This document shows positions 44,567 through 55,548 of a DNA stretch of 64,000 bases, piece after piece. The stretch comes from Portulaca oleracea (Eukaryota > Streptophyta > Magnoliopsida > Caryophyllales > Portulacaceae), in the NCBI GenBank assembly GCA_029582165.1, contig CM055872.1, positions 27,382,243-27,446,242 of the forward strand, read 5' to 3'. Below the pieces are notes generated by a model that was not told the origin of the DNA, made no database searches, and was given only the letters and a program-made list of their open reading frames with translations. The position numbers and the translations under genes are program-made. The stretch's first letter is position 1, and every line of letters starts with the position of its first letter.

Positions 44567-45342
44567 AGCTCTTGCTTGTCCTCAAACAAGTCAGAATTAA
44601 AAATAGGAAGGTTAGGGCTCAAACAGGAGAAACCAAGTGTAAGAAGAGAAAGAGGCGGGAAGAGTTTTCGATAAGATTACAAAAACAAAATCTTAACACC
44701 CCCTCAGGCTAACCAATCTAACACATCAATTCAATCAAGCAATCACAAAGATCAGTCTGGACAAGATCAAAACTCAGTTTAAAAGAGAAAGGAAGAAAAT
44801 TTCGCAACCAAAAGGAGAGAACAAGTACTTCTGAAGCATAAACCCGCTAACAGTCATAAGAATAACGCAAATGCGTGTGGTTAGTTATGGACGTAAGTCA
44901 GTCAAAAAGAGCAAACCTCACATAGAATAAAATCACTCAATCACTCAAATTTCAATATGTATGTGGGTTTTCTCATACTCAAACCAATAGAAACAAACTA
45001 CCATAAGCTTGGTAAGAACCTCGCTCTCCACTACTTGTATGCAATGCACAAGTGACAATCAAAAGGACTTTATCGGGTGGTAGCGGGGCTTAGGTTAGGG
45101 GAAAGGAGTGGTAAAATTTGAGATTGAGGGGTTAAGAGCCATGCTTGGATAGAATTTCAATGAATATAACACTCTAAACTCACCTTCTTGCTTAGTGTAT
45201 GCAAGGAATTTCACCTTACACCCTCTACGATATGAAACATCTCAACTGAATACAACCAAGTCAAAGATTACAAATTTAAGTTGAATCTCCCTAAACACCC
45301 TTTTCTTTTGGAACTCATTTTCTTCTTTTTTTTATTTTATAC
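44567..45342 (-). other. Family B 3' non-coding region (copy 2)
   Basis: Matches 1900-2490 and 28470-29330 in reverse complement. Includes TTGTTTGAGGACAAGCAAG just before the purine tract. No ORF. Confidence 0.8.
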
Positions 45343-46942
45343 TGTAACGTGGTTTGTAGACCTCGGTTTTTATCGTTCTATCTCAGGGAGCTAGGGGCCT
45401 TAGCTAAGACTACTTGACTCTAGGTAAGGTTTACGATCATGAGATAATAAGAGGTTAAGGGTGAAAACGGAACAAACACAACTATGGTTCGGTCAAAAGG
45501 GGAAACAATGGGTGTCGGGAGATTCCGGGATGCAAACGGCAATTAGGACGAAGGTTTCGCAACTAGGAGGCAATAAGATAGTAGAATCAAATGACAATCC
45601 CGTTAAGATAAACCCACCGGATTTCCCTTTTCAGGGATAATCCGGTTTAACTTCCCCAAAGTCCATCGACAGACCCGGAGGGTTAAAGAAACGGGATTCT
45701 CTAGTTAGCTTCTATTCGCTTTCGTGAATAGAAAACTAACTATCCTAATTACAACCTTCTAACTCAAGTGTTGGATGTATTCGGGGTCTTTCGTACCCTA
45801 AATACATCCTACTTGAGGGAAGAATAGGAGTGGGAAGTTGATTCCACTACAAATTACCCCTAAAATTGCTAACCTAAACCAAATACACCATTCACATCCT
45901 TAGTATCTCCCTAACCCATTAGGGTTCTAGCCTCTAATCATCTTATCTAAAATACTAACAACAATAATAACTTCATTCATACTTAAAAGGATATTCAAAT
46001 CAACAATAATCAACAATCAACAAACACCAAGCAATTCAAATAACGAAAACAGAGATTAACAGGTAAATAATGAACTAGAGAGAGTAAGAGTTAAGAAACG
46101 CTCATTGATTTGATGCAAAGGGAAGATACTCCAAAATAATAAGACTCCAATGCTCCAATAATAAGAAAAGTCTTCAAAACTTCAATAAAAATCCAATAAA
46201 ATCCAGTGCAAGAACAATAATCCAAGAAAAACTCTCACTAATCACTCATGAATCACTCTAATCGAAAGCTTAAATGTGATAAAAGTATGATAAAGTATGT
46301 GCTAAGATGTGATATTGGATGATATGCTGCTAAAAGACCTAAAAGCAATATATAAAAGCCAAGTTTGTTACTCAAAACTCGTCACTTTACTCAGCAGAAA
46401 AATCGCATCTGCACGGGACCATGAGCACGGTCTATGACACCGTGGCCACGGTCCTGCATAGTGATTGCCAGGTTCTCTCTTCTCTTCGCAACACCGTGGG
46501 CACGGTGCCGCTAGACCGTGGGTACGGTCTGGCGATTTAGGGCGGACAAGATTTCGCTCCTTCGCACCGTCGTGGCTACGGTCTCCCAAGACCATGGCCA
46601 CGGTCTTGCCCGGCCTCTTCTTTCCTTGGACAAGTCTTGTTCCCACCGTGGCTGCGGTCCTCATGACCGTGGCCACGGTCCAGCTCGGCTTCAAAAGGTC
46701 TTCTGAGCGTCTTGACATGTCCGGCCTTTCCGGATTCCTTCGCCTTTGACTCAACCAAGACTCGGGAAATCTCGGGATTCCCAAAATAGTTGCAAAATGG
46801 CCCTTTTTACCACGTTTTGAGTAAAAACTCCGAAATCTACAAAATTACCAAAAACGCATTAAAAGTTATTGAATTAATTTACGAAACAAGTCAAACGCCT
46901 AAGGATTTAGGCGGTATTTAGACACAAAATTGGGTCTAAACA
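45343..46942 (-). repeat. Family A 3' LTR
   Basis: 1600 bp. Minus strand TGTTTAGACCCAATTTTGTG (46942) to CAAACCACGTTACA (45343). The same ends bound the solo LTRs at 52210-53768 and 55549-57040. Eight near-palindromes of the GACCGTGGCCACGGTC type lie in 46417-46680. Confidence 0.92.
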
Positions 46943-46981
46943 CCCCCCCCACACTTAAACTTTTGCTCGTCCCGAGCAAAA
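46943..46981 (-). other. Family A polypurine tract with upstream inverted repeat
   Basis: On the minus strand TTTTGCTCGGGACGAGCAAAAG then TTTAAGTGTGGGGGGGGTG, abutting the LTR. TTTTGCTCG/CGAGCAAAA is a 9-bp inverted repeat around GGA just before the tract. Confidence 0.85.
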
Positions 46982-49197
46982 CAAGACAAAAAATAACTAA
47001 ACTAACACTAACTCCTCTGTCGTGGGAGAGAAACGGGTGCATTTAGCGTATGCACCAAGCCCTTTGAACCCCCCGGCTGTGCCCACAAAAGCAAAAGAAA
47101 AAGGAGAGAGGGAAAGTGAAAACAAAACCGAAGAAAACAAAAGGAAAGAGAAACAAAGGCTTCGATTCAAAAGATCTCGCTACCTAAACTAAGAAAACGT
47201 TATTAAGCCTCCAAAAGCAACCATTAGGAGCATCTCACAAACACCCATCTCAAATAAAAGCCAATCTTGAAGATTTTCAACTCCCTATACCTTATGCCAA
47301 GCAAAACCCCATGTGCAAATGTGAAAGTGGGTTCTAACATAAACCAAAACACTCTAAAGACTCATGTCCGAACTCAAAACCAACGAAACAACCAAGAGAA
47401 GCGTTGCCCTTCCTTGCATTTTGTCGCCCTTGGCTTGGTGAGGGCCATAGGTGATGCACGGGGAGGCCCCACTCTTTTAGAAGCAAAAACTTTCTTTTCT
47501 TTTTGTGTTGGTTTTACCAACGAAATTGCTTTTTCTTTTTTTTTTCTTTTTAAAGGTCGGTATTAGCCTTACTTTCGGGAATTGGACGGCCCAAATATGG
47601 GGTATACCCTCCCAACACAGTCTTTTCCATTCGCCTCCCCGTCGCAAAGCGATATAGGAGGAGGGTTAAGGGGTATCCGTGTCGTACCACTGAAACCGGG
47701 CCCGTGTAGGTTGGCTAAGTGTATGGTGGTTAATGTCATTCAGCGACACACTCCACTTAATCAGGTTATTGTATCTTATGAATTCTTTTTCTCTTTTTTT
47801 GAACTTTTTGCTTTTTGCTTTTGCTAAACAGGAAAAGGTACAAACAAGCTCAGACACAAACCCCTAGAATCTCCCGGTTCCAATCGGAGCATGAAAGGAA
47901 TCGGGGGTCTCACTAGACATTCAATGAAGGGAGTCTATTTAGGTAAGTCATGACTAGAACCCAAGACAGGGTCGAAAATGCTCAGACCGGTTACTTTTAA
48001 AGAAGATTAAGAACGACTTCTCAATTTCGACAACAAGATCCAAGAAACAAAGCAAAACAAAGCGAAAACAAAACTGAAAGAAAAAGCTTTTAAGGCTTTC
48101 ACTCCCTTTTTTCTCCTTTTTCACACGAAAATTTTTCGAATTTTAGGCAAAAACTAAGAAAAACAAGAATCAAAACATCTAGGTGATCTACCCCTTGGAA
48201 CAGAATATCTCCCCCCACACTTAAAACGTCACAATGTCCTCATTGCAGGAAGGTGTCTCGTGAAAAAGGGTAGAGAACCTACAAAAACAAACAAACAAAA
48301 ACAACTAGCAAGTAAAAATGGTGGCGACCCGAGCCCACATGGCTCCAACAGCAAAATATTCCCAACACAGATATTCAAAGGGGTTCGCCACCCAACAGCA
48401 AAATCAAGCATGCGACGGATCATGATGATGATTCACATTAGAAAGAGTAAGGTTGAAAGACAGTACCTCGAGCTCTTCATAAGCGTTGAAACTTTGATCC
48501 GAAGTCATCGTTCAACTGAATCAAAACGATATTAGAGCAAAAGACGACTTTACAAGCGACAAAATTCGCATGCGAGATCGAAAACAAAAGCAAAGAAAAA
48601 ACTAACTAACTATACTTTGAAACAAAAACTACAAAAAGAAAATAAACTACAAACAATATGTACATTGCCAATGACTTACCTTATTCCCGAATCTCACTCA
48701 TTGAGGTGGGAAATAAGGGTGAAATTCAATATAAACTGACCAAAACAATGTGATTCATTTCATTAACTTCAAACAACCATTGTTTACATGCCAGCCACAA
48801 ACCAAAATACATTCAAAGCATGACAATACAAACCATCCCTAGCCCACAAAGTCAATCATGATACAACCAAAAACATCGTCAGCTACAATCAAAAGACAAC
48901 GAACTCAAACCAAGCCCGAGCAACAACCCCAAAACATGTCAAAAGAACCCCGAGATGCCAATAATATCAAAACCACCAGACCTTGCATCCAAGCCCCGAT
49001 GAAGCATCCCCCCACACTTATACTTCACAAAATAAAGTAGGTAAAAACAGTGATAAAGATTGGGTGGGGGTGGGAATGCTTACAAACAGTCCTCAAGCGG
49101 ATCCTCCCGGAGGAGGACGGGGTTGGAGCTGCGATTGGATGCTAACAAGCATCTCTTATTGGGTCTCAATCTGCCCTTGCAAGTTCTCGATCAGGGT
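46982..49197 (-). other. Family A 3' non-coding region with two extra purine tracts
   Basis: No credible ORF. Two further AAGTGTGGGGGG tracts (48211-48224 and 49008-49020, minus strand) resemble the terminal PPT. The first is preceded by GAGGACATTGTGACG, matching the module at 835-880. Confidence 0.65.
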
Positions 49198-50540
49198 CTA
49201 TTGGTTTTGAATAAGCTCCCGCTGCTCTTGAAATTCATCGTGAAGCTCCTGGAGTTCATCACTGATACGCTCCAAGGCGACATCCCGTGCTTGGCTCAGT
49301 GCAGATTCTTCCTCTTCCTCTTCTTCATCCTCTTCTTCCACTTCCTCAGCTTCTTCTTCACCTTCTTCCTCGGGCTCCCCGGGACCACCCACTATAAAGC
49401 GGCTCCCAAATTTTTGGCCACACGACCAATTGCGTTGGTCAGTGACATCTAACCGCTTCTCAGCATGATCGTCGCTCAAATAAACCACGACGCTATGGGA
49501 ATCGTTCCCGTGGCGGTATAGTGTTCGCGTTTTGTTTTTATCCAAGAATTCCATTTTCCGTAGGCGAACACTGTCGATGGGGTCAGGGAAGTACCGTGGA
49601 GTCCACTTGGCAAGATAGGACTCAAACCCTTGCTTTTTGAGAAAATGACAGATGATGTGACTATGCCAAGGGTCATGTTTCGTGTTTCAAGGCTTATCTC
49701 CCAAAGACAGTGAAGGATGCTTGAGCCGGTGTTTACCCAGCGACCATTGATCGCGTTGTGGAGGATGAAGAGGTCGTCTTTCCGAATGCTTGAATGTCCG
49801 GTGTCGCGGTCGAAGACGGAGCTTGAAATGATACGGTGAATGATGCGAACACTCAGATTGCAAAAGTCTCTGGCCTTTGAATTGCTAGGGCAATGGACTT
49901 GTAGTTTTCGAGTCCGAACCTTGGGATACAGTCGCCTCCAACAGGTGAGGGCTCTCATGGCATCTTGCTCATCAAAGTTGACACACTCCCCGTAGAAGAT
50001 ACCATCCTCAGGAAGGCCGAGAGCACGGCAAAGGTCCTGAACTGTACAGTGTACCTCCTTCTTGGCCATGATGTAGGAGAAAGTGGCATTAGAAGAGTCG
50101 TCTTCCCAAACCACTAAAGAACTCAGAAATTCAAGCACCTGTTGCTCGATGATGGGCTCGTTGATTGTGGCAAAAATTTCCTAACCCATGACTTTAATGA
50201 AAAAGTCCATGCTGGGTTTACAATATACATCCCGTGCCGTTTCCTCATGATACAAGTCCGAAGCACAAATTTTCCTCTTTTTCAACCTTTCGTACCTCGC
50301 CTTATGTATATCATCCCTGAAGTTAACTTTCACTTTCGGGTCACATTGGATTAAGGAGGCGGGTTGACCCTTGTAGCGGGTCTTGTCAGGTTCTGCTGAA
50401 GTGGATGGGGAAGGGTCGGTTCTGGCTCGGACCGGGCATGCTTTGCCCATCCCATTGAAGCAACCAAAGAGAAATACAGCCACAATAATAGGCACAGTAA
50501 TAGCAATGTCCCAAAATCCCAAAGAACAACAAAATTCCAA
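49198..50540 (-). pseudogene. Athila post-pol ORF, family A
   Basis: Three overlapping frames. 50540-50181 has a hydrophobic N-terminus (ITVPIIVAVFLFGCF), a Ser/Pro linker, and KARYERLKKRKI. 50138-49476 has EFLSSLVVWEDD...YIMAKKEVHCTVQDLCRALGLPEDG...HRIISSSVFDRDTGHSSIRKDDLFILHNAINGR. 49554-49198 has RFIVGGPGEPEEEGEEE with a 20-residue acidic run and a coiled-coil tail. The HRI...IFGR-like block matches the 2-801 copy, so the whole is the ATHILA ORF-1-like product. A TAA near 50180 and a frameshift near 49500-49680 break it. The hydrophobic segment might be the start of an envelope-like role proposed for this ORF, which is unproven. Confidence 0.7.
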
Positions 50541-51007
50541 CCAAAAGCTTCACCAACTACACTTCAATCAACAATGTAACTCCCGAATTGGCACCCCCAA
50601 ACTCAACCAAGAGCATCCAACAAAGACCCAAGAAATTGTGCACAAAGATCGACCCAAATTAGCAATAAAAACGAAGTTTGATGCACCAATTAACAAGAAG
50701 TACCTGAGTTGAAGACTTGGAAGTGTTTCTTCACAATTTCGAGCCCCAACAAGAACAAAAACCCAGAAATTTTGCTTGAAGAACCCCGAAAATGGCGAGG
50801 AAGAGAAGATACGGCGCAACTAGGGCACAAACTTATGAGAAATTGGAGAGTGGGGAAGGATTTCGTGAAGGAATTCGGAAAATTAGGCAAGGGATTTAGG
50901 GTTGGAGGTTGGAGAAAGGGTTTCGAGTGAGAGGGAAAGAGGGGAAATGATAGAGAAGTGAGGGAGGCTAGGTTAAAAGCCCCGACAGAAATCGCAGCAA
51001 TTCGACA
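50541..51007 (-). other. Region between palindrome cluster and post-pol ORF
   Basis: An open frame (51019-50690) has no recognisable content. AAACCC-rich; perhaps an intron or leader of the post-pol ORF transcript, but no splice signals are decisive. Confidence 0.35.
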
Positions 51008-51272
51008 CACCGTGGCCACGGTAGATGAGACCGTGGGTACGGTTTAACTCGGGAAAGAACAGGGCAAAAATTGTTGGCTTGAGATCGTGGCTACGATGAA
51101 ATCTACCATGGCTGCGGTCTAGTTCGGTCAGAATTTTGAGACACACAGGTTGTTTTGAGACCGTGGGTGTGGTGAAATAGATCGTGGCTACGGTCTCACT
51201 CGGGAAGGAAAACTGGGCAATTTGTGCATAACTGGACCGTGGCCACGGTGAAGACCACCGTGGGTACGGTCC
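51008..51272 (-). repeat. Internal cluster of ACCGTGGCCACGGT near-palindromes
   Basis: Eight motifs in 265 bp: perfect ACCGTGGCCACGGT (51009-51022), ATCGTGGCTACGAT with both arms changed in step (51083-51096), others at about 51027, 51105, 51158, 51180, 51234 and 51256. The same family of motifs fills part of this element's LTR (46417-46680). Confidence 0.85.
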
Positions 51273-51604
51273 TCTTCTGTCACTCCCCTACACCTATAAG
51301 ACTCAAAAACTTGGAAAAATTGTTAAGTCCTAAAATTCTACTCTCTTATTATCAACTCTCTTTTCTTGCTCACTCAAAAACTTTCAAGGACACCTTTCAA
51401 CACTCAAAACCTCCTTGAATCACGTCCTTCATAAAACCTCTTTTCACTCTCGATTTTTTTTCAACTTTTTCAATTTTTTTCTTCTTTTTCCTTCTTTTTC
51501 TCAAACTTTAACAAAACAAAAATGAAAATGCTAGCTAAGACTAAAGAAGTAAAATGAAGAAAACGAAAGAAAACAATCAAAGTTGGCGACCTATTCCGAT
51601 GCTT

Positions 51605-51914
51605 TCAACCTTCAAAGTTGGCGAGGTACACCACAACGGTCCCCGCGTACTCCTCGCCCATGAAGTATGGCTTAATCTTAGGTGAGTTCACCTTGAAACA
51701 ATCCCCCTGTGCATTCTTGAGTTCAACCACCCCGGCGAGAAGAATCCTCACTATTTCAAAGGGCCCGGGCCACCTTGGTCTCAACTTCCCGGAGAATAGT
51801 TTGAGCCTCGAGTTAAAGATAAGGACCCCATCACCCACCACAAACTCGTGACGGTTCAACCTCTTATCATGCCATGCTTTTGTACGCTCTTTGTAGATCC
51901 TATTATTTTCATAG
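51605..51914 (-). pseudogene. Athila integrase C-terminus, family A
   Basis: Reads a basic stretch then LNRHEFVVGDGVLIFNSRLKLFSGKLRPRWPGPFEIVRI, the GPF/Y-type C-terminal module of Athila integrases, and stops at 51605. The 5' side is cut at 51915-51919 by a solo LTR; the upstream integrase resumes at 55538-55548 and 57046. 51273-51604 beyond the stop is AT-rich spacer. Confidence 0.85.
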
Positions 51915-51919
51915 GCATG

Positions 51920-54900
51920 TGATAGACCTAAAACGTATAGGTGTCTGTGTACCGCAAGTGTACGGGTCTGTGTGGTAATAAAAATATCGTTCTCTCTCAG
52001 GGACTTGTGTTCAACTACGCACTAAACTAGTTCACTACAAAGGAGGCTAGGTCGATCAAAAGGTTGTTGGTAATGGTTCAGATAATTAACTAAGGAAGCA
52101 GGATAGTAATGAATTCAACCAAATAATTAAAGGTGTTCAGGGGAGTCCACTCTAGCCAGTCAATCAAATTAACAACAATCCCCGTGCAGGAAACAAGATA
52201 ATTCGGGGTTGTTAAGACCCGATTTGGTGTCTAAATACAGCCTAAATCAATAGGCTTTTAACTCGTTTCGCAGTTTAATTTCATAGCTTTTAATGTGTTT
52301 TTGGTTATTTTGTAGATTTTGGAGTTTTCACCAAGAACGGAGCAAAACGGACCACACTCCCAACTTTTGGTGCCGATTAGTGAAGTAACACATGTCACGA
52401 CCTTCGGATCGAGCGTTACATGCCTCGGAAAGAAGGAAGAACAAAGGGAAGGGAAGCCGGAGCGTAGCCCCCGCTATGAATGGCGTAGCACCCGCTACGC
52501 CCAGAGTGCAATAGGAGGTGTGGCGCGTGCGTAGCCACCGTAGCCACGGTGGGTGTATGCTGGAGGTCAGGTTGTCCGAGAAAGACCGTACCCACGGTCG
52601 GAGCCACCATAGCCACGACGCCTCGAACAGAAAAATCACCCGAAGGTTTTTTCACGCTCATACCACACTGGTCATGACATTCATTCCCGGTTTTTTTCAT
52701 TTGCGCGCGACTATCTGGTCTTTGATTTCTCGGCTTTAAACTCTGCGTTTTAGCCAACTGTCTTGGGGGGTTTAAATAACTCTTTTGCTGCGATTTTTTG
52801 GGGAGACTCGACCCATCTAGGGGAGATACTTAGACTTTATTGTAGCTTTGTATTAGTGACTTTTAGAGGGAGATTAGTGAAAGATTAATCTAGGGTTTTG
52901 GAGATTTGTGTATGTTATTGAAGATTTGGGTATCCAAACAATTGAAAGATTGTTGGATCATCTTTTACTGCTTTCTTTTGTTCATCTACAGCACTTTGAT
53001 AAGTATTCTCTTCCCTTAACTATTTTATTAATTACCTTGCTAATTACTTTGCTTCTTCTTAATTGCTTTGCTTGCTATTTCATTGTTCTTGCTTGTTTAT
53101 GGTTGTTTGATGTTAGAAATCATGTTTAGGTTTGGTTGGGATGTTGTTAGCTTAGTTGGTATCATGATTAGTGGCTAGAAACCCTATGGGTTAGGGGGTA
53201 ATTAAGGGTGTGAATGGGTGATTAGGTTTGGGTTAGTAATATTAGTGAGTAATTAGTTAGGAAATCAATTTCCCAACCCTATCCTTCCCTCAAGTGGGGT
53301 GTATTTGGGTGCGAAAGCATCCCGAATACATCCAACGCTTGTTGGAAGGTAGGAATTGGTATAGTTAGTATTCTAGTTCGCGAAAGCGAATAAAAACTAA
53401 CTAGGAAATTCCGTTCCATTAACTCCCCCGGGTCTGTCTATGAAGTTCGGGGAAGTTAATCCGGACCATCCTTGAAAGAAGAAGCCCGGTGGGTATTTTT
53501 CTAATGAAGTTACCATTTGATTTCCCCTTCTTGTTACTCCCTTGCTGCAAAACCCATTTTCTTATCCCCGTTTGCATCCCGAAAAACCTCCGAAGCCCAT
53601 TTTCCATTCCTTGACCGACCTTAGATTTCTTTGTTGCGTTGTGACCTTTTCAAACCGATATCCTTACCTTAGCAATCTCGACCCGACCATTGACCTAGTT
53701 CCTATGACCAAGGCCGCCAACTCCCTGAGAGAGAACGATAAAACCGAGGTCTCACAAACCACGTTACAGGGGTCTATAATCTTTCTAGGCCTTATCACTT
53801 CGATCTTTCGATCCTAGGTGACTTACAGTGATTAAACTAAACATTATCTCTAACTATTTAATTCAATCAAAGATAAAGAACTGATTATTAATTGACCCTA
53901 GGCAAGAATCATTATGTCTAACTATTTTCTAAACCTATTCAATCTACGCCTTCCAATTCAAGACTCAAACTATCGTTCTGTTGTCGAGAATCTAAAACCA
54001 GGTAAAGAATCAAATTGTCGTTCTATTGCAAAATTACCATGACATACAATACACGGAGATTTAAACGAATAAAAGGATAACCTAACACCAAGACTGTATT
54101 CAAATTTAATCAAAAGACATCGAGATCATCTCTCAAACAAAGGAAATTTAGCTACTCATAATAAAAACTAAGAAAGCGATAATAAAAATTGAATAACAAA
54201 ACGTAACAAAAATAGAGAATAAACCAAACATCCGAGTCGTCAAATTCGATCTCCTCGTGTCACTCGATTCGATCTCCTTCTCCTCCTCTTTTGTTCCTAA
54301 CCTATTAAAATGGCTCCCCGAAGGGAAGAAATTTAGAGAACCCTAATCTAAAAGGCGGAAGGAAAATAAGACATTGAATATTCGATACATAATGATAATG
54401 GCGGGAGGTATTTTTTTCTCCCCCAAGGTCGTCAAAACCCTAAAGTCGGCTAACAATAATAATGTGCGGCGGATGACTTTTTATAAACGAGACGGATCAA
54501 AATGAGACGGATCAAACGTAGCCAGCGGGAAATAAATGCAGCCAGCGGGAGATAAAGGCAGCCAGCGTTTCGGGCCATGGAGCCACTGCATTAGGCGCTG
54601 CCAGCGGGGTGCTGGGCGCTGCCTGCGTTTTGAGGACATGATCAAGCGTGATGCTTGATGTCTTCTTGAAGCTGTGATGATCATGATGTATGCGCTGATG
54701 AAGATAGATGCATGATGATGAGCTGTGAAGAATGTATGCTACTGTTGCTATTGATAGGGAAGTGAAAAGCAGCTGGTGGGTGATGGGTGATGCATGATGA
54801 TCAAGCAATGCACTTGTGATGATCAATCAGGAGCTGATGCAATTGTTATTGTTTAATGATCAAGCTTTGATGATCAAACATGATGGAGGTGGAGCATGGC

Positions 54901-55532
54901 TGAGATGAAGGTGCAAACAGGCGGTGGGCTTAGGTGTGAAGGATTACTGCTCGTGCATGATGCTTGGGTCGAGCTGCTGCTAGACATTGATGCGTGATAA
55001 TCAAGGCTTGATGCTATGATGATCAAGCATTGTGTGATGCATGGGCTCGTGGCCAACTGAGCGTGAATTGTTGCTGCTTGCTCGGTGGTACACACAGGCG
55101 CTGGGTGAAGGGAAACGGACGCTGCTGGGGTGATCATCATCAGCCTGATGATCAAGCATGATGCATCTAAGCGTTGAAGGGATGATGATGTTGTGTGATG
55201 AATTATTGCATCGTACTGTTGTCCTGGGCTGCTGAATTGAAATTGGGCCAGCTTTAGTGTGCAACTGTGGATGGGCCGTGAAGTTTCTAGGGCCAGCCTT
55301 CACTTCTTTTATATTAATTCCTCTTCCTTTTATTTTTTCTTCAATTTCTTCCCTTTTTCTTGATTTTTAGGAGATTTTTATTAAATTCTGCAAAACAAAC
55401 TAATTCCCAACCAAGTGAAGAATATTGTACAATTTAATATAAAAATACAAGATTAAATTAGAAAATCGAGTAAAATATACAAGTTAAATACCTAAAAAGT
55501 TCTAATAATATCTATGTAATAATCACTTATCA
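51920..55532 (-). mobile_element. Solo LTR of Athila family B, TSD GCATG
   Basis: TGATAGACC (51920) to CACTTATCA (55532), flanked by GCATG at 51915-51919 and 55533-55537. Net length 2049 bp without the nested A LTR. Homologous to 2496-4596 in reverse. Its U3 (54640-55200) is rich in TGATCA/GATGATCA words, and GCAGCCAGCG motifs lie at 54517-54640. Confidence 0.93.
52210..53768 (+). mobile_element. Solo LTR of Athila family A, TSD GGGGT
   Basis: TGTTAAGACCC to CCACGTTACA, 1559 bp, flanked by GGGGT at 52205-52209 and 53769-53773. It lies inside the solo family B LTR and is in the opposite orientation to family A copy 1. Palindrome GGCGTAGC/GCTACGCC (52482-52501) and ACCGTACCCACGGT-type motifs (52525-52620). 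TATA-like TTTAAATAAC at 52771. Confidence 0.93.
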
Positions 55533-55548
55533 GCATGACGTCGCAGCT

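Larger units (their letters stand above)
43141..45342 (-). mobile_element. Athila family B copy 2 (3' part), interrupted by family A
   Basis: Minus strand: 3' non-coding region (45342 to 44567), purine tract AAGCATGGGAGGAT (44566-44553), then the 3' LTR (about 44551 to 43141). CATAG at 43136-43140 is the expected TSD copy. The upstream part of the element would resume beyond family A, outside the window. It nests inside the gypsy gag. Confidence 0.85.

Noticed and set aside
46465..46749. ORFs over the ACCGTGGCCACGGT cluster
   Set aside because: Both strands are open because the motif is palindromic; they lie inside the family A LTR.
54481..55303. His-rich minus-strand ORFs
   Set aside because: They lie in the TGATCA-rich U3 of the solo family B LTR; the repeats generate His/Ser codons.
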